This document shows, one piece after another, positions 1 through 5,826 of a stretch of DNA of 9,260 nucleotides. How positions within the stretch are numbered: position 1 is the first letter of the stretch; every line of letters starts with the position of its first letter. Source of the stretch: an uncultured Eubacterium sp. (GTDB taxonomy: Bacteria > Bacillota > Clostridia > Peptostreptococcales > Anaerovoracaceae); the NCBI GenBank assembly GCA_905193765.1, contig CAJJPZ010000086.1:1-9260 (forward strand), in the 5' to 3' direction. The translations under genes were made by a program, and so were the position numbers. The notes under the pieces were generated by a model. That model was not told the origin of the DNA. It made no database searches and was given only the letters and a program-made list of their open reading frames with translations.

Positions 1-27
1 CCTTCCCCGCGTTCGACGCGGGGAAGG
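1..27. repeat. GC-rich perfect palindrome at window edge
   Basis: The first 27 bases form a perfect inverted repeat: two 12-base arms (CCTTCCCCGCGT and its complement) around a 3-base TCG loop. The neighbouring sequence is AT-rich, so this block differs clearly in composition. On the plus strand it is followed by GGTTTTC, so it could be a weak intrinsic terminator for a gene entering from the left. On the minus strand it is read as codons of the integrase fragment (residues about 54-62). It could also be a small mobile palindromic unit or an assembly-edge artefact. The sequence alone does not decide. Confidence 0.6.
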
Positions 28-188
28 TTTTCACAAAGTTTCAGATCAGGTGCAAGTTTTCCAATCCACTGGTGTGTCAGATGATATTTGTCTAATGTTA
101 CATCTCTTACCGCACCTTTTTTATATACTGTGATCCATTTTTCATAGTAATCATAGAATACATCTGTTTTCTTTATCTCATTTAACAT
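1..188 (-). CDS. Tyrosine recombinase (integrase), N-terminal fragment, runs off window
   Basis: The 62 visible codons begin with MLNEIKKTDVFYDYYEKW and look like the SAM-like, core-binding N-terminal domain of phage/ICE tyrosine integrases. The pattern is an aromatic-rich FYDYYEKWI helix, then a V.D.TL.KY....WI.KL element. The start is ATG at 188, supported by a GGAGGA Shine-Dalgarno sequence at 194-199 with about five bases of spacing. The catalytic domain (R..H.R..Y) would lie beyond position 1 and cannot be seen. From about residue 54 the reading frame passes into a GC-rich palindrome and encodes NLPRVERGE, which does not look like the usual continuation of this domain. The gene may therefore be broken here. 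No excisionase or other element gene lies on its 5' side; the adjoining DNA is a decayed surface-protein end. The family call is fairly sure, intactness is not. Confidence 0.65.
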   Translation of the reverse strand, partial: MLNEIKKTDVFYDYYEKWITVYKKGAVRDVTLDKYHLTHQWIGKLAPDLKLCENLPRVERGE

Positions 189-266
189 CAAATTCCTCCG
201 ATCATTCATATTAACGGCTTACGCTGATGAAAGGTGATGAGGTTGTCGAGCCTGCTGAAGAAATAA

Positions 267-425
267 CCCATCTGCCACTGTTCAGCATATTTGAAGGAGT
301 CTGAGCAGGACAAAGCATATAAGGGATATGTCAGAGTCGGGACCTGCAGGAAAGTCGGGAAGACGACATACTATTCAGGATGGTCTAAGACAAAGACCGT
401 GAAGACAAAATATAGAAAAGCGTGA
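267..425 (+). pseudogene. 3' remnant of a repeat-type cell-surface protein
   Basis: A 52-codon open stretch ends at TGA 423-425 and has no start codon or ribosome site. A TAA at 264-266 closes the frame immediately upstream. The translation contains AYKGYVRVGTCRKVGKTTYY followed by SGWSKTKTVKTKYRKA. This is the characteristic last strand and basic tail of fibronectin-III/Ig-like C-terminal domains of clostridial secreted surface proteins (usual pattern Y.VRVR.Y....GK.YYS.WS..K.VK.K). I read it as the surviving end of a gene whose upstream part was deleted or frameshifted, perhaps when the neighbouring recombinase arrived. The bases between it and the integrase start (189-266) show no further gene. 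Confidence 0.6.
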
Positions 426-455
426 AGGACGTGAGTACCGGATAAAGATAAAAGC

Positions 456-499
456 AGCCCCCTGTTCAGGTAGTATGCCTGAGAACAGGGGGCTATTTT
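456..499. terminator. Strong bidirectional intrinsic terminator
   Basis: A 12-base perfect stem pairs AGCCCCCTGTTC (456-467) with its complement at 483-494. A further AGG/CCT pairing lies inside the loop. It is followed by ATTTTC on the plus strand and by GCTTTTATC on the minus strand. It lies just past the stop codon of the minus-strand DUF2148 gene, so it most likely ends that operon. It would also stop transcripts arriving from the surface-protein remnant on the other strand. Confidence 0.88.
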
Positions 500-517
500 C
501 ATTTATGGAATATCGTT

Positions 518-1072
518 TTATTTCGCATTCATGATGGCTTCAGGATCTCTGTCATAGAAGATGCTCTTGGTATTGGCTGAGAGCGGGATGCCGTATGCGT
601 AGATGACGTCATCAGGGAAACATTTCATCCTGATAGCGCCGACTCCTGCCGAATACATTACACGGTTGTCTATGCGGTGATCCGCAGCGACAGATGCAGC
701 GGAACCGGTCGCGATGCCCAGGTCTGTGATATTGAACACGCAGTTGCCGCCTGACTTCATAAGCTCTCCGCAGTTTTTGTGACCGCAGAGGCCGCAGGGA
801 TCCATGCCATATGGTTCTCTGCGAACGCCTATAAGTACGACGCACTGGCTCATGCCGATATTGAATGCATCTCTTTTGATGAATTCACGGCCAGTCTCTT
901 CAGCTATATCCAGCATATGTTTCGACAGCTCGGATTTATCCTCGCCATCGATGATCAGAGTTACGATCTTGTCCTGACCACTTGTTTTGGGAGCGGTGAG
1001 GGCAGCAGCCGTCATAAGATCGGCCACATCATATATTGCACTTTTTACAGATTCGTTCATGGTTTTTATCAA
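518..1072 (-). CDS. DUF2148 ferredoxin-domain protein
   Basis: This 184-residue protein matches the DUF2148/COG4739 family, 'uncharacterised protein containing a ferredoxin domain'. The key feature is a cysteine cluster: C93-G-L-C96-G-H-K-N-C101, then C111, with additional cysteines at 77 and 151. This is the likely ligand set for an iron-sulfur cluster. A Gly/Ala-rich stretch (LGIATGSAASVAADHRIDNR, about 118-137) is also typical of the family. No signal peptide or membrane segment is seen, so it is probably cytoplasmic. The start chosen is TTG at 1072 because AGGAGG at 1081-1086 sits eight bases upstream. The first ATG (1060) would lie 20 bases from that site. The gene follows the permease gene by 45 bases on the same strand and ends just before a strong terminator, so the two are probably co-transcribed. 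The family's biochemical role is not established. Confidence 0.85.
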   Translation of the reverse strand: MIKTMNESVKSAIYDVADLMTAAALTAPKTSGQDKIVTLIIDGEDKSELSKHMLDIAEETGREFIKRDAFNIGMSQCVVLIGVRREPYGMDPCGLCGHKNCGELMKSGGNCVFNITDLGIATGSAASVAADHRIDNRVMYSAGVGAIRMKCFPDDVIYAYGIPLSANTKSIFYDRDPEAIMNAK

Positions 1073-1080
1073 TTCAGTAT

Positions 1081-1086
1081 CCTCCT
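1081..1086 (-). promoter_or_regulatory. Ribosome binding site selecting a TTG start
   Basis: AGGAGG on the minus strand has eight bases of spacing to TTG 1070-1072 and 20 bases to the in-frame ATG at 1058-1060. The spacing favours TTG initiation for the DUF2148 gene. Confidence 0.7.
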
Positions 1087-1117
1087 CTTGTTCTGAACAT
1101 CATTACAGATATATCTA

Positions 1118-2074
1118 TTATACATCATTATGCCGTGAATAGTTGACTGTTATTATACCGCCACTTACAAGGATCAGCGCCAGGAGATTGCTGAAAGTGA
1201 ATATGGATTCACCCAGGAATATGGCCGACAGAGCCGAACCGAATACGGGGATGCTGAATCCGAATATGGCGACCTTGCCTGCAGGGTTGTATTTCAGGAG
1301 TATGGCCCAGATCGTGAACGCTACTGTAGACAGTATGGACAGGTAGAACAGCAGCAGGCATGAAACCGGAGTGAATCCTGTTATACGGCCGCCTGCAAGG
1401 GTACCTGCGATGATGAGTACGATACTTCCTGATATAAGCTGCCATGCCGTGATGGTAGCAGGGCTTTCCCTGTCGGAGATCATCTTGAGAGTGACAGAGC
1501 TGGCACCGTAGGCGATGGCGCATCCTATGACCATGCCGTCGCCCTTGAGGGAAAAACCGCCGCCGTAGGCTCCCGGTGAGAAGTTCACGATGATGACCCC
1601 GGCGAAACCGATGATGCAGCCGATGGCTTTCCTCAGTGTGATACGCTCGTTTTTCAGCATGAAGTGAGCGAATATTATGGTGAAGAACGCATTGGATGCT
1701 GTTATGACGGAGCCTTTGGTGCCTGTGGTGTTTGCCAGGCCTATGTAAAAGAAAATATACTGTATCGTTGTCTGAAGTATACCCTGTCCGATTATCACTG
1801 GAACAGAGGATCTCTTAGGTATCTGGAGCTTCTTTTCGGTTATGCTGAACAGTATGAACGTCATGATACCTGCGAACAGGAAACGGTAGCCTGCAAAAAG
1901 CATCTGGCTGCCGGGACCTTCTATGTGGAACAGTTCATAGCCTATCTTGATGCCGGGGAACGCGCTTCCCCAGAGCAGGCAGCAGAAAAGTGCAAGCAGG
2001 GCGACTACCCAGCTTTTGCTGTAACGTGATTCAGATCGTGTTTTTATTGTGCTGTATGTTTCTGCAGATCTCAT
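1118..2074 (-). CDS. DMT-superfamily EamA-type permease
   Basis: This 318-residue integral membrane protein is built of about ten hydrophobic segments in two homologous EamA halves (roughly residues 20-165 and 175-310). It begins with a short charged cytoplasmic N-terminus. Family marks are LLWGSAFPGIKIGYE in the first helix pair, YRFLFAG near the second, and a second-half motif LKYNPAGKVAIFGFSIPVFG followed by FLGE. Members of this drug/metabolite transporter superfamily export or import small metabolites such as amino acids; the substrate cannot be read from the sequence. An ATG at 2092 extends the frame by six codons. I prefer the ATG at 2074 because GAGGAAG lies seven bases upstream and the predicted transcription start falls almost on the upstream ATG. 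It is the first gene of a two-gene unit with the DUF2148 gene. The permease is divergent from the mutase operon, so any link to that pathway is only positional. Confidence 0.88.
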   Translation of the reverse strand: MRSAETYSTIKTRSESRYSKSWVVALLALFCCLLWGSAFPGIKIGYELFHIEGPGSQMLFAGYRFLFAGIMTFILFSITEKKLQIPKRSSVPVIIGQGILQTTIQYIFFYIGLANTTGTKGSVITASNAFFTIIFAHFMLKNERITLRKAIGCIIGFAGVIIVNFSPGAYGGGFSLKGDGMVIGCAIAYGASSVTLKMISDRESPATITAWQLISGSIVLIIAGTLAGGRITGFTPVSCLLLFYLSILSTVAFTIWAILLKYNPAGKVAIFGFSIPVFGSALSAIFLGESIFTFSNLLALILVSGGIITVNYSRHNDV

Positions 2075-2081
2075 TATTATA

Positions 2082-2088
2082 CTTCCTC
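2082..2088 (-). promoter_or_regulatory. Ribosome binding site of the EamA permease gene
   Basis: GAGGAAG on the minus strand lies seven bases upstream of ATG 2074. It sits downstream of the alternative ATG at 2092, so it can only serve the shorter form. This decides the start. Confidence 0.65.
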
Positions 2089-2101
2089 TCATTGACCATA
2101 T

Positions 2102-2130
2102 ATTATACTTAAATATGTAGAAGCAAAAAA
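2102..2130 (-). promoter_or_regulatory. Probable sigma-A promoter of the permease/DUF2148 unit
   Basis: On the minus strand a perfect -10 hexamer TATAAT (2102-2107) is preceded, with 17 bases of spacing, by TTTTTT (2125-2130) as a poor -35. Transcription would start near 2095, giving a leader of about 20 bases before ATG 2074. The -10 is convincing and the -35 is weak, so activator dependence is possible. Confidence 0.5.
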
Positions 2131-2209
2131 CATGCCATGTGACCTTAGCATTTGAAAATACATATATTTCGCGGTTACTTGCATGAAAAACATCCCTGAG
2201 TCATAATAA

Positions 2210-2227
2210 GTGTATCAAAAAATACAC
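2210..2227 (+). promoter_or_regulatory. Inverted repeat 1, candidate activator (enhancer) site
   Basis: GTGTATCAAAAAATACAC has perfect 6-base arms around six bases. The left half GTGTATCAAAAA resembles the halves of two further inverted repeats downstream (GCGTGTCAATAA, GTGTGTCAAAAA). It is centred about 275 bases upstream of the predicted sigma-54 transcription start. It probably binds a dimeric or multimeric regulator. The same site also lies upstream of the divergent permease promoter. Confidence 0.55.
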
Positions 2228-2239
2228 ATATGCTCCAAG

Positions 2240-2263
2240 GTGCGTGTCAATAATAACACACAC
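2240..2263 (+). promoter_or_regulatory. Inverted repeat 2, candidate activator (enhancer) site
   Basis: Arms GTGCGTGT and ACACACAC match at seven of eight positions around CAATAATA. Its left half lies 32 bases from that of repeat 1, close to three helical turns, so both would present the same face of the DNA. It is centred about 240 bases upstream of the predicted sigma-54 start. Confidence 0.55.
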
Positions 2264-2314
2264 TGGCGATTTAAGCAACATAAGGTCAGGAACCACGGAT
2301 TTTCAACGATCAGG

Positions 2315-2336
2315 GTGTGTCAAAAAGGTGACACGC
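2315..2336 (+). promoter_or_regulatory. Inverted repeat 3, candidate activator (enhancer) site
   Basis: Arms GTGTGTCA and TGACACGC match at seven of eight positions around AAAAGG. Its left half is 73 bases from that of repeat 2, close to seven helical turns, and it is centred about 168 bases upstream of the predicted start. This is a normal distance for an upstream activating sequence of a sigma-54-dependent activator. Confidence 0.58.
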
Positions 2337-2433
2337 ATATATATGACGCAATGATGAACAGAAAGAAACAGGAAAAAACAGACGAAAATATCAGAAAAAT
2401 GACGTATGATACCGGGATCTTGCCGGCTGTAAA

Positions 2434-2447
2434 AGGCAATATTGCCT
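2434..2447 (+). promoter_or_regulatory. Perfect 14-base palindrome next to the sigma-54 promoter
   Basis: AGGCAATATTGCCT is fully self-complementary and ends 20 bases before the -24 element. It could be a repressor or modulator site close to the promoter. As RNA it would have no loop, so an RNA hairpin role is unlikely. No known factor was recognised. Confidence 0.35.
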
Positions 2448-2466
2448 GATTTTGAGGTCTGGCAGA

Positions 2467-2482
2467 TGGCATGGTATTTGCT
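2467..2482 (+). promoter_or_regulatory. Sigma-54 (RpoN) -24/-12 promoter of the mutase operon
   Basis: TGGCATGGTATTTGCT matches the sigma-54 consensus TGGCAC-N5-TTGCW at every position except one (T for the final C of the -24 box). The GG and GC dinucleotides keep the required spacing of one helical turn. Transcription would start near 2493. No good sigma-A -35/-10 pair is seen between here and the first gene. The three inverted repeats upstream supply plausible activator sites. Sigma-54 control is well known for amino-acid fermentation operons in Clostridia, where activators of the PrdR type act; which activator acts here is not visible. Confidence 0.75.
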
Positions 2483-2492
2483 TTATTATTCA

Positions 2493-2621
2493 ACAATAAA
2501 AGAATGATGGCAGTAGTTGGTGGGACATGTGATATTGTGTCAGAACGGCCTTGAATTTTTTTCACTACCATTGGATTCAGTGCAATGATAAAATGCATGT
2601 AAGAACTGTCAGGAGGAAGAT
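2493..2621 (+). other. Long untranslated leader of the mutase operon
   Basis: About 130 bases separate the predicted sigma-54 start from the first ATG. It contains one more GTGTCA half-site (about 2537-2542), a T7 run following GGCCTTGAA (2545-2560), and GTAGT/ACTAC complementary segments that could fold. I find no B12 riboswitch core or clear terminator. It ends in an AGGAGG ribosome site (2611-2616), five bases before the first gene. Confidence 0.35.
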
Positions 2622-4010
2622 ATGAAATACGCTGTTCTTTTAGATTTTGGAAGTACATATACAAAGGTGGCGTGTGTCGATCTGGACGGTCAGGAAGTGG
2701 TGCTTACGGACAAGTTTCCTTCTACCGTACATTCGGATGCGATGATAAATCTCAGAGAATGTTTCGATGCAGCATGCAGGGTCATGAGCGAAACAGAATT
2801 TGATGAAGCGCTCAAACTTTCCACCAGCAGTGCGGCAGGCGGGCTGAGGATCGCGGTATCCGGACTCACCAGATCGCTGAGTATAGAGGCGGGAAGGAAC
2901 GCCAGCTTCGGCGCAGGCGGCAAGATAATGCATATCGCTTCAGGGCTGATGACTGATGACGATATCAGAGCGATAGAAGAGTCGGGAGCAGAGATAGTAC
3001 TGCTGTGCGGCGGATATGAAAACGGCAACACCAGACTGGTGCTGCACAATGGAGAACTCCTGAGCCGCAGCAGGATAAAGATACCTGTGATATATGCAGG
3101 AAATTCAGCTGTGTCAAGAGATATAAGGCATATGTTCATAAGCCGTGGCAAAGAGTGTTTCACAGCGGAAAACATCATACCGGATGTAGGTATGCTAAAC
3201 ATAGGGCCTACGGTGGATATAATAAGAGATCTGTTCATGCACAGGATAACCGACATGAAGGGCGTAGGCGGAGTCAAAAGCAAGCTTGACGGAGATATAA
3301 TACCGACGCCTGCATCTGTGCTGGCGGCAGGAGAGCTGCTCTACAGAGGTACCGACAGGTCAGAAGGCATCGGGCCGTACATGATGGCGGACATAGGCGG
3401 CGCAACCACGGACATATATTCATTCAATGAGAATATAAGCTATGACGGAGCGAAGAAAGCCGGTTCACCGGAGCCTGCTGCCAAGAGGACTGTGGAGGGC
3501 GATATGGGTATGAGAGAATCATCCATATGTCTTGTCGTTGAACGTGGTCGTGAAAAATTCGCAGGAGAATGCGGGATCACGCCGGAGGAACTGGACGAAG
3601 CCATAACTTTACGTACCGGGCATCATGAATATATAGCGGACAGTGAGATACAGCAGAGGATAGATCACAACATAGCCTGCAGCGCCGTAGGTATATCGGC
3701 ACGGAGACATGCCGGACATGTGGTGAAGACACTGAGCAAAGGATGTCGTCTGGTACAGTACGGCAAGAACCTCTCAGAGGTGCAGAAGGTGATCGGGACA
3801 GGCGGCATAATCGTCAACAACAGAGACACGGCGGCAGAAGTCCTGAAGAGTGTGGAGCTGAAGGAGTCGGAGAGAGACGACGTCCTGCTTCCGGATTCAG
3901 TGGAGACTCTGATCGATGAAGATTACATCTTCTATGCGGCAGGACTGCTGAGAGACTATGACGAAGAAGCGGCACTGGCAATAATGAAGAAAAGTATAAA
4001 ATCTATATAA
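2622..4010 (+). CDS. glmL: GlmL/MutL-family ASKHA accessory protein of a B12-dependent mutase
   Basis: This 462-residue protein belongs to the GlmL/MutL family found beside glutamate mutase and related cobalamin mutases. It is an actin/Hsp70-like (ASKHA) nucleotide-binding protein thought to act as a chaperone or reactivation factor for the mutase. Visible elements are phosphate-1 DFGSTYTK (8-15), LLCGGYENGNT (127-137), the phosphate-2 region DIGGATTDIYS (257-267) and an adenosine-type GTGGIIV (392-398). No membrane segment or signal is present. Length matches the family. The start at 2622 has AGGAGG five bases upstream. It is the first gene after the sigma-54 promoter, and the mutase gene begins only 19 bases after its stop, so the two are surely one transcript. 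The function in mutase maintenance is inferred from family and position. The symbol is by homology; the partner here is not classical glutamate mutase. Confidence 0.85.
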   Translation: MKYAVLLDFGSTYTKVACVDLDGQEVVLTDKFPSTVHSDAMINLRECFDAACRVMSETEFDEALKLSTSSAAGGLRIAVSGLTRSLSIEAGRNASFGAGGKIMHIASGLMTDDDIRAIEESGAEIVLLCGGYENGNTRLVLHNGELLSRSRIKIPVIYAGNSAVSRDIRHMFISRGKECFTAENIIPDVGMLNIGPTVDIIRDLFMHRITDMKGVGGVKSKLDGDIIPTPASVLAAGELLYRGTDRSEGIGPYMMADIGGATTDIYSFNENISYDGAKKAGSPEPAAKRTVEGDMGMRESSICLVVERGREKFAGECGITPEELDEAITLRTGHHEYIADSEIQQRIDHNIACSAVGISARRHAGHVVKTLSKGCRLVQYGKNLSEVQKVIGTGGIIVNNRDTAAEVLKSVELKESERDDVLLPDSVETLIDEDYIFYAAGLLRDYDEEAALAIMKKSIKSI

Positions 4011-4029
4011 AAGCAAAAGGGAGAAAGCA

Positions 4030-5793
4030 ATGGATATAAAAATAAACAGAAGGTTCAACGAGAAAGAACTTCCGGACATGAAAACCATCAAGGCGGATGC
4101 CAGGAAGATCGCATCAGGTATAACCATAGGCGAGACTCTGTTCATGAAAAAGTACGGCGTGAAGTCCGAAGCGGAATACAAACGTCAGATGATGAAAAAA
4201 GGCAAGATAATGAAACATTCCGTTATCGGCTGGAACGCATGGGACGTTACGGAAGAAGGCATAAAGAAGGTATACAACAGCCTCATAGAAGCCGGTTCAT
4301 CCATCGACAGGTTCGGTATCTGCTGCGACTGGATCATGGGCGTTCCCGAGGAATACAGGGACAAGTTCCAGGCAGGCGGCAGCCTTATATTCAATTCTCC
4401 CGAGGAATGGAAAAGGATCGGACAGGTAGTTCCTGTAAACCCTCATCTGGGAGACCACATGATAGGTTCCCTGAACGGAGTGGACAATGTAAAGAACGGG
4501 CTGTCAGCCGGAGTTACTACGATAGGAAACCTGGCACAGTACTTCACATATGAATATCCGGGCCTTGAAATGGAAGACTATCGTACTACAGACTACATCA
4601 AGGCTATGGCCGTCATGGGCGAATTCAAGGATCAGGGCGTGGCTATGCACTGCAACCTGGACGACGGATATGGCGCACAGTTCCACGATGTTGCAAACCT
4701 CCTGGGATGGGCGAAGCTGGAAAGATATATGGCAGAGGAACTTATGGGCGGAAGAGTTGCTCACTGCTACGGCAACCTCTTCAGTGACTCCATGCTGAGA
4801 GTCGTGTTCAACAGAGCTATCAGCATGATAGACAAGTATCATACGCCGGGAACTTTCGTAAACGGCAATACAATAGACTACAGCGACAGCATGCCGAGAA
4901 ACTATGCAGTGCTTTCTGCATATGCGCTGGCTGATGCAGCATGTCAGTACAAATATCCTACGGGATATGCCGTGGCTCCTGTACCATATACAGAGGCTAT
5001 CAGGATACCGGCGCCGGAGGAAATAGTCGAAGGACAGCTTTCCATGGATCTTGTTATCGAAAAGGCTCCGTACTATGCGAGATATATGGACTGGGAAAAG
5101 ATAAACGATGATGCAGAACTTCTCGTTACAGGTGCAAATATGTTCTTCGAGCGTGTCATGAATGCGCTGGATGATCTGGGAGTGGACACAGAGCATGCAG
5201 GAGAGATAGCTGCCGTGCTCAAGGCGATAGGTCCTGAACAGCTGGAGATAAATTTCGGATCCGGGCTCAGGGACAAAGAATCCATGAGAGGCAGAGTGCC
5301 TATCAGACCGACAAGCATAGTCCAGACTATAAATCATATCAGAGATGAAGCTCTCTCAAAGATCGATGTCAGCGATAAAGGCCCGCTTGACGGCATCAAA
5401 GTCGTAGTAGGTTCGACAGACGTACATGAGTTCGGCAAGGAGGTAGTCCGCAACGTGATCAGCAAGGCAGGCGCTACAGTATTTGACCTGGGCACGACAG
5501 TTTCCATACCGGAAGTGGCTGATACGCTGGTGGAAACGGGTAGCAACATACTCTGCATGAGTACCTACAACGGCATGGCGTACGGATATGCCAGAGACCT
5601 TGTAGAGAGCCTTGACAAGGCCGGTCTGGGTGATACCCACATCATTATGGGCGGCAGACTCAACGAGCCGCTTGACGGCAGCGATGTGCCTATAGACTGC
5701 TCGGACAGACTTGCAAAGATGGGTATAAACGTAGACAATGACGTCGATACGATGGTAGACACTATAAAGAAAATGGCTGAAGGAGATAAATAA
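4030..5793 (+). CDS. Cobalamin-dependent carbon-skeleton mutase, GlmE-like domain fused to GlmS-like B12 domain
   Basis: This 587-residue protein has two parts. Residues about 455-587 are a B12-binding domain with D464-x-H466-x-x-G469 (base-off/His-on cobalt ligand), S511-T-Y and G541-G542. The His-to-Ser distance equals that in glutamate mutase subunit S. Residues about 20-445 resemble the TIM-barrel subunit GlmE in order and spacing (for example KKGKIMKHSVIGWNAWD and FTYEYPG...EDYR, then EFKDQGVAMH). Classical glutamate mutase keeps these as two proteins. A single chain of this size is the layout of 2-methyleneglutarate mutase. In a by-eye alignment the three substrate-carboxylate arginines of GlmE (in its PRAG, TRQNR and ARHGTPD motifs) become non-arginine residues (SVIG, CCDWIMG, NPHLGD). 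The substrate is therefore probably not glutamate. It lies between the GlmL-type gene and a ProC-family gene. AAGGGAG (4017-4023) sits six bases before the start. It likely uses adenosylcobalamin; the reaction is unknown. Confidence 0.8.
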   Translation: MDIKINRRFNEKELPDMKTIKADARKIASGITIGETLFMKKYGVKSEAEYKRQMMKKGKIMKHSVIGWNAWDVTEEGIKKVYNSLIEAGSSIDRFGICCDWIMGVPEEYRDKFQAGGSLIFNSPEEWKRIGQVVPVNPHLGDHMIGSLNGVDNVKNGLSAGVTTIGNLAQYFTYEYPGLEMEDYRTTDYIKAMAVMGEFKDQGVAMHCNLDDGYGAQFHDVANLLGWAKLERYMAEELMGGRVAHCYGNLFSDSMLRVVFNRAISMIDKYHTPGTFVNGNTIDYSDSMPRNYAVLSAYALADAACQYKYPTGYAVAPVPYTEAIRIPAPEEIVEGQLSMDLVIEKAPYYARYMDWEKINDDAELLVTGANMFFERVMNALDDLGVDTEHAGEIAAVLKAIGPEQLEINFGSGLRDKESMRGRVPIRPTSIVQTINHIRDEALSKIDVSDKGPLDGIKVVVGSTDVHEFGKEVVRNVISKAGATVFDLGTTVSIPEVADTLVETGSNILCMSTYNGMAYGYARDLVESLDKAGLGDTHIIMGGRLNEPLDGSDVPIDCSDRLAKMGINVDNDVDTMVDTIKKMAEGDK

Positions 5794-5826
5794 CAGTAAT
5801 CATAGAAAAAGACAGGAGGATGGAAT

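Noticed and set aside
241..318. Short plus-strand peptide frame MKGDEVVEPAEEITH... overlapping the surface-protein remnant
   Set aside because: Only 25 codons, no ribosome binding site, and out of frame with the recognisable surface-protein end. Probably debris of the same decayed gene.
1664..2029. Plus-strand frame opposite the permease gene
   Set aside because: Antisense to a clear ten-helix EamA permease, and no ribosome site or family match.
2210..2336. CRISPR array or tandem repeat, because of three similar GTGT..ACAC units
   Set aside because: The units are short palindromes of different length with unequal spacing (32 and 73 bases). This fits protein-binding sites, not a repeat-spacer array.
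2351..2449. Small plus-strand reading frame beginning MMNRKKQEKTDEN
   Set aside because: No ribosome binding site, no recognisable family, and it lies between the enhancer-like repeats and the sigma-54 promoter. Treated as regulatory DNA.
2483..2621. Cobalamin riboswitch in the leader of the mutase operon
   Set aside because: The leader is only about 130 bases and shows no B12-box sequence. The GCCACTG word in the window is at 273-279, inside the surface-protein remnant, far from the operon.
2690..3283. Ser/Leu-rich minus-strand frame opposite the GlmL-type gene
   Set aside because: Mirror of the coding strand's codon bias. The plus-strand frame carries all ASKHA motifs.
4504..5337. Long minus-strand reading frame opposite the mutase gene
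   Set aside because: Shadow frame of the conserved mutase. No ribosome site and no recognisable motif.
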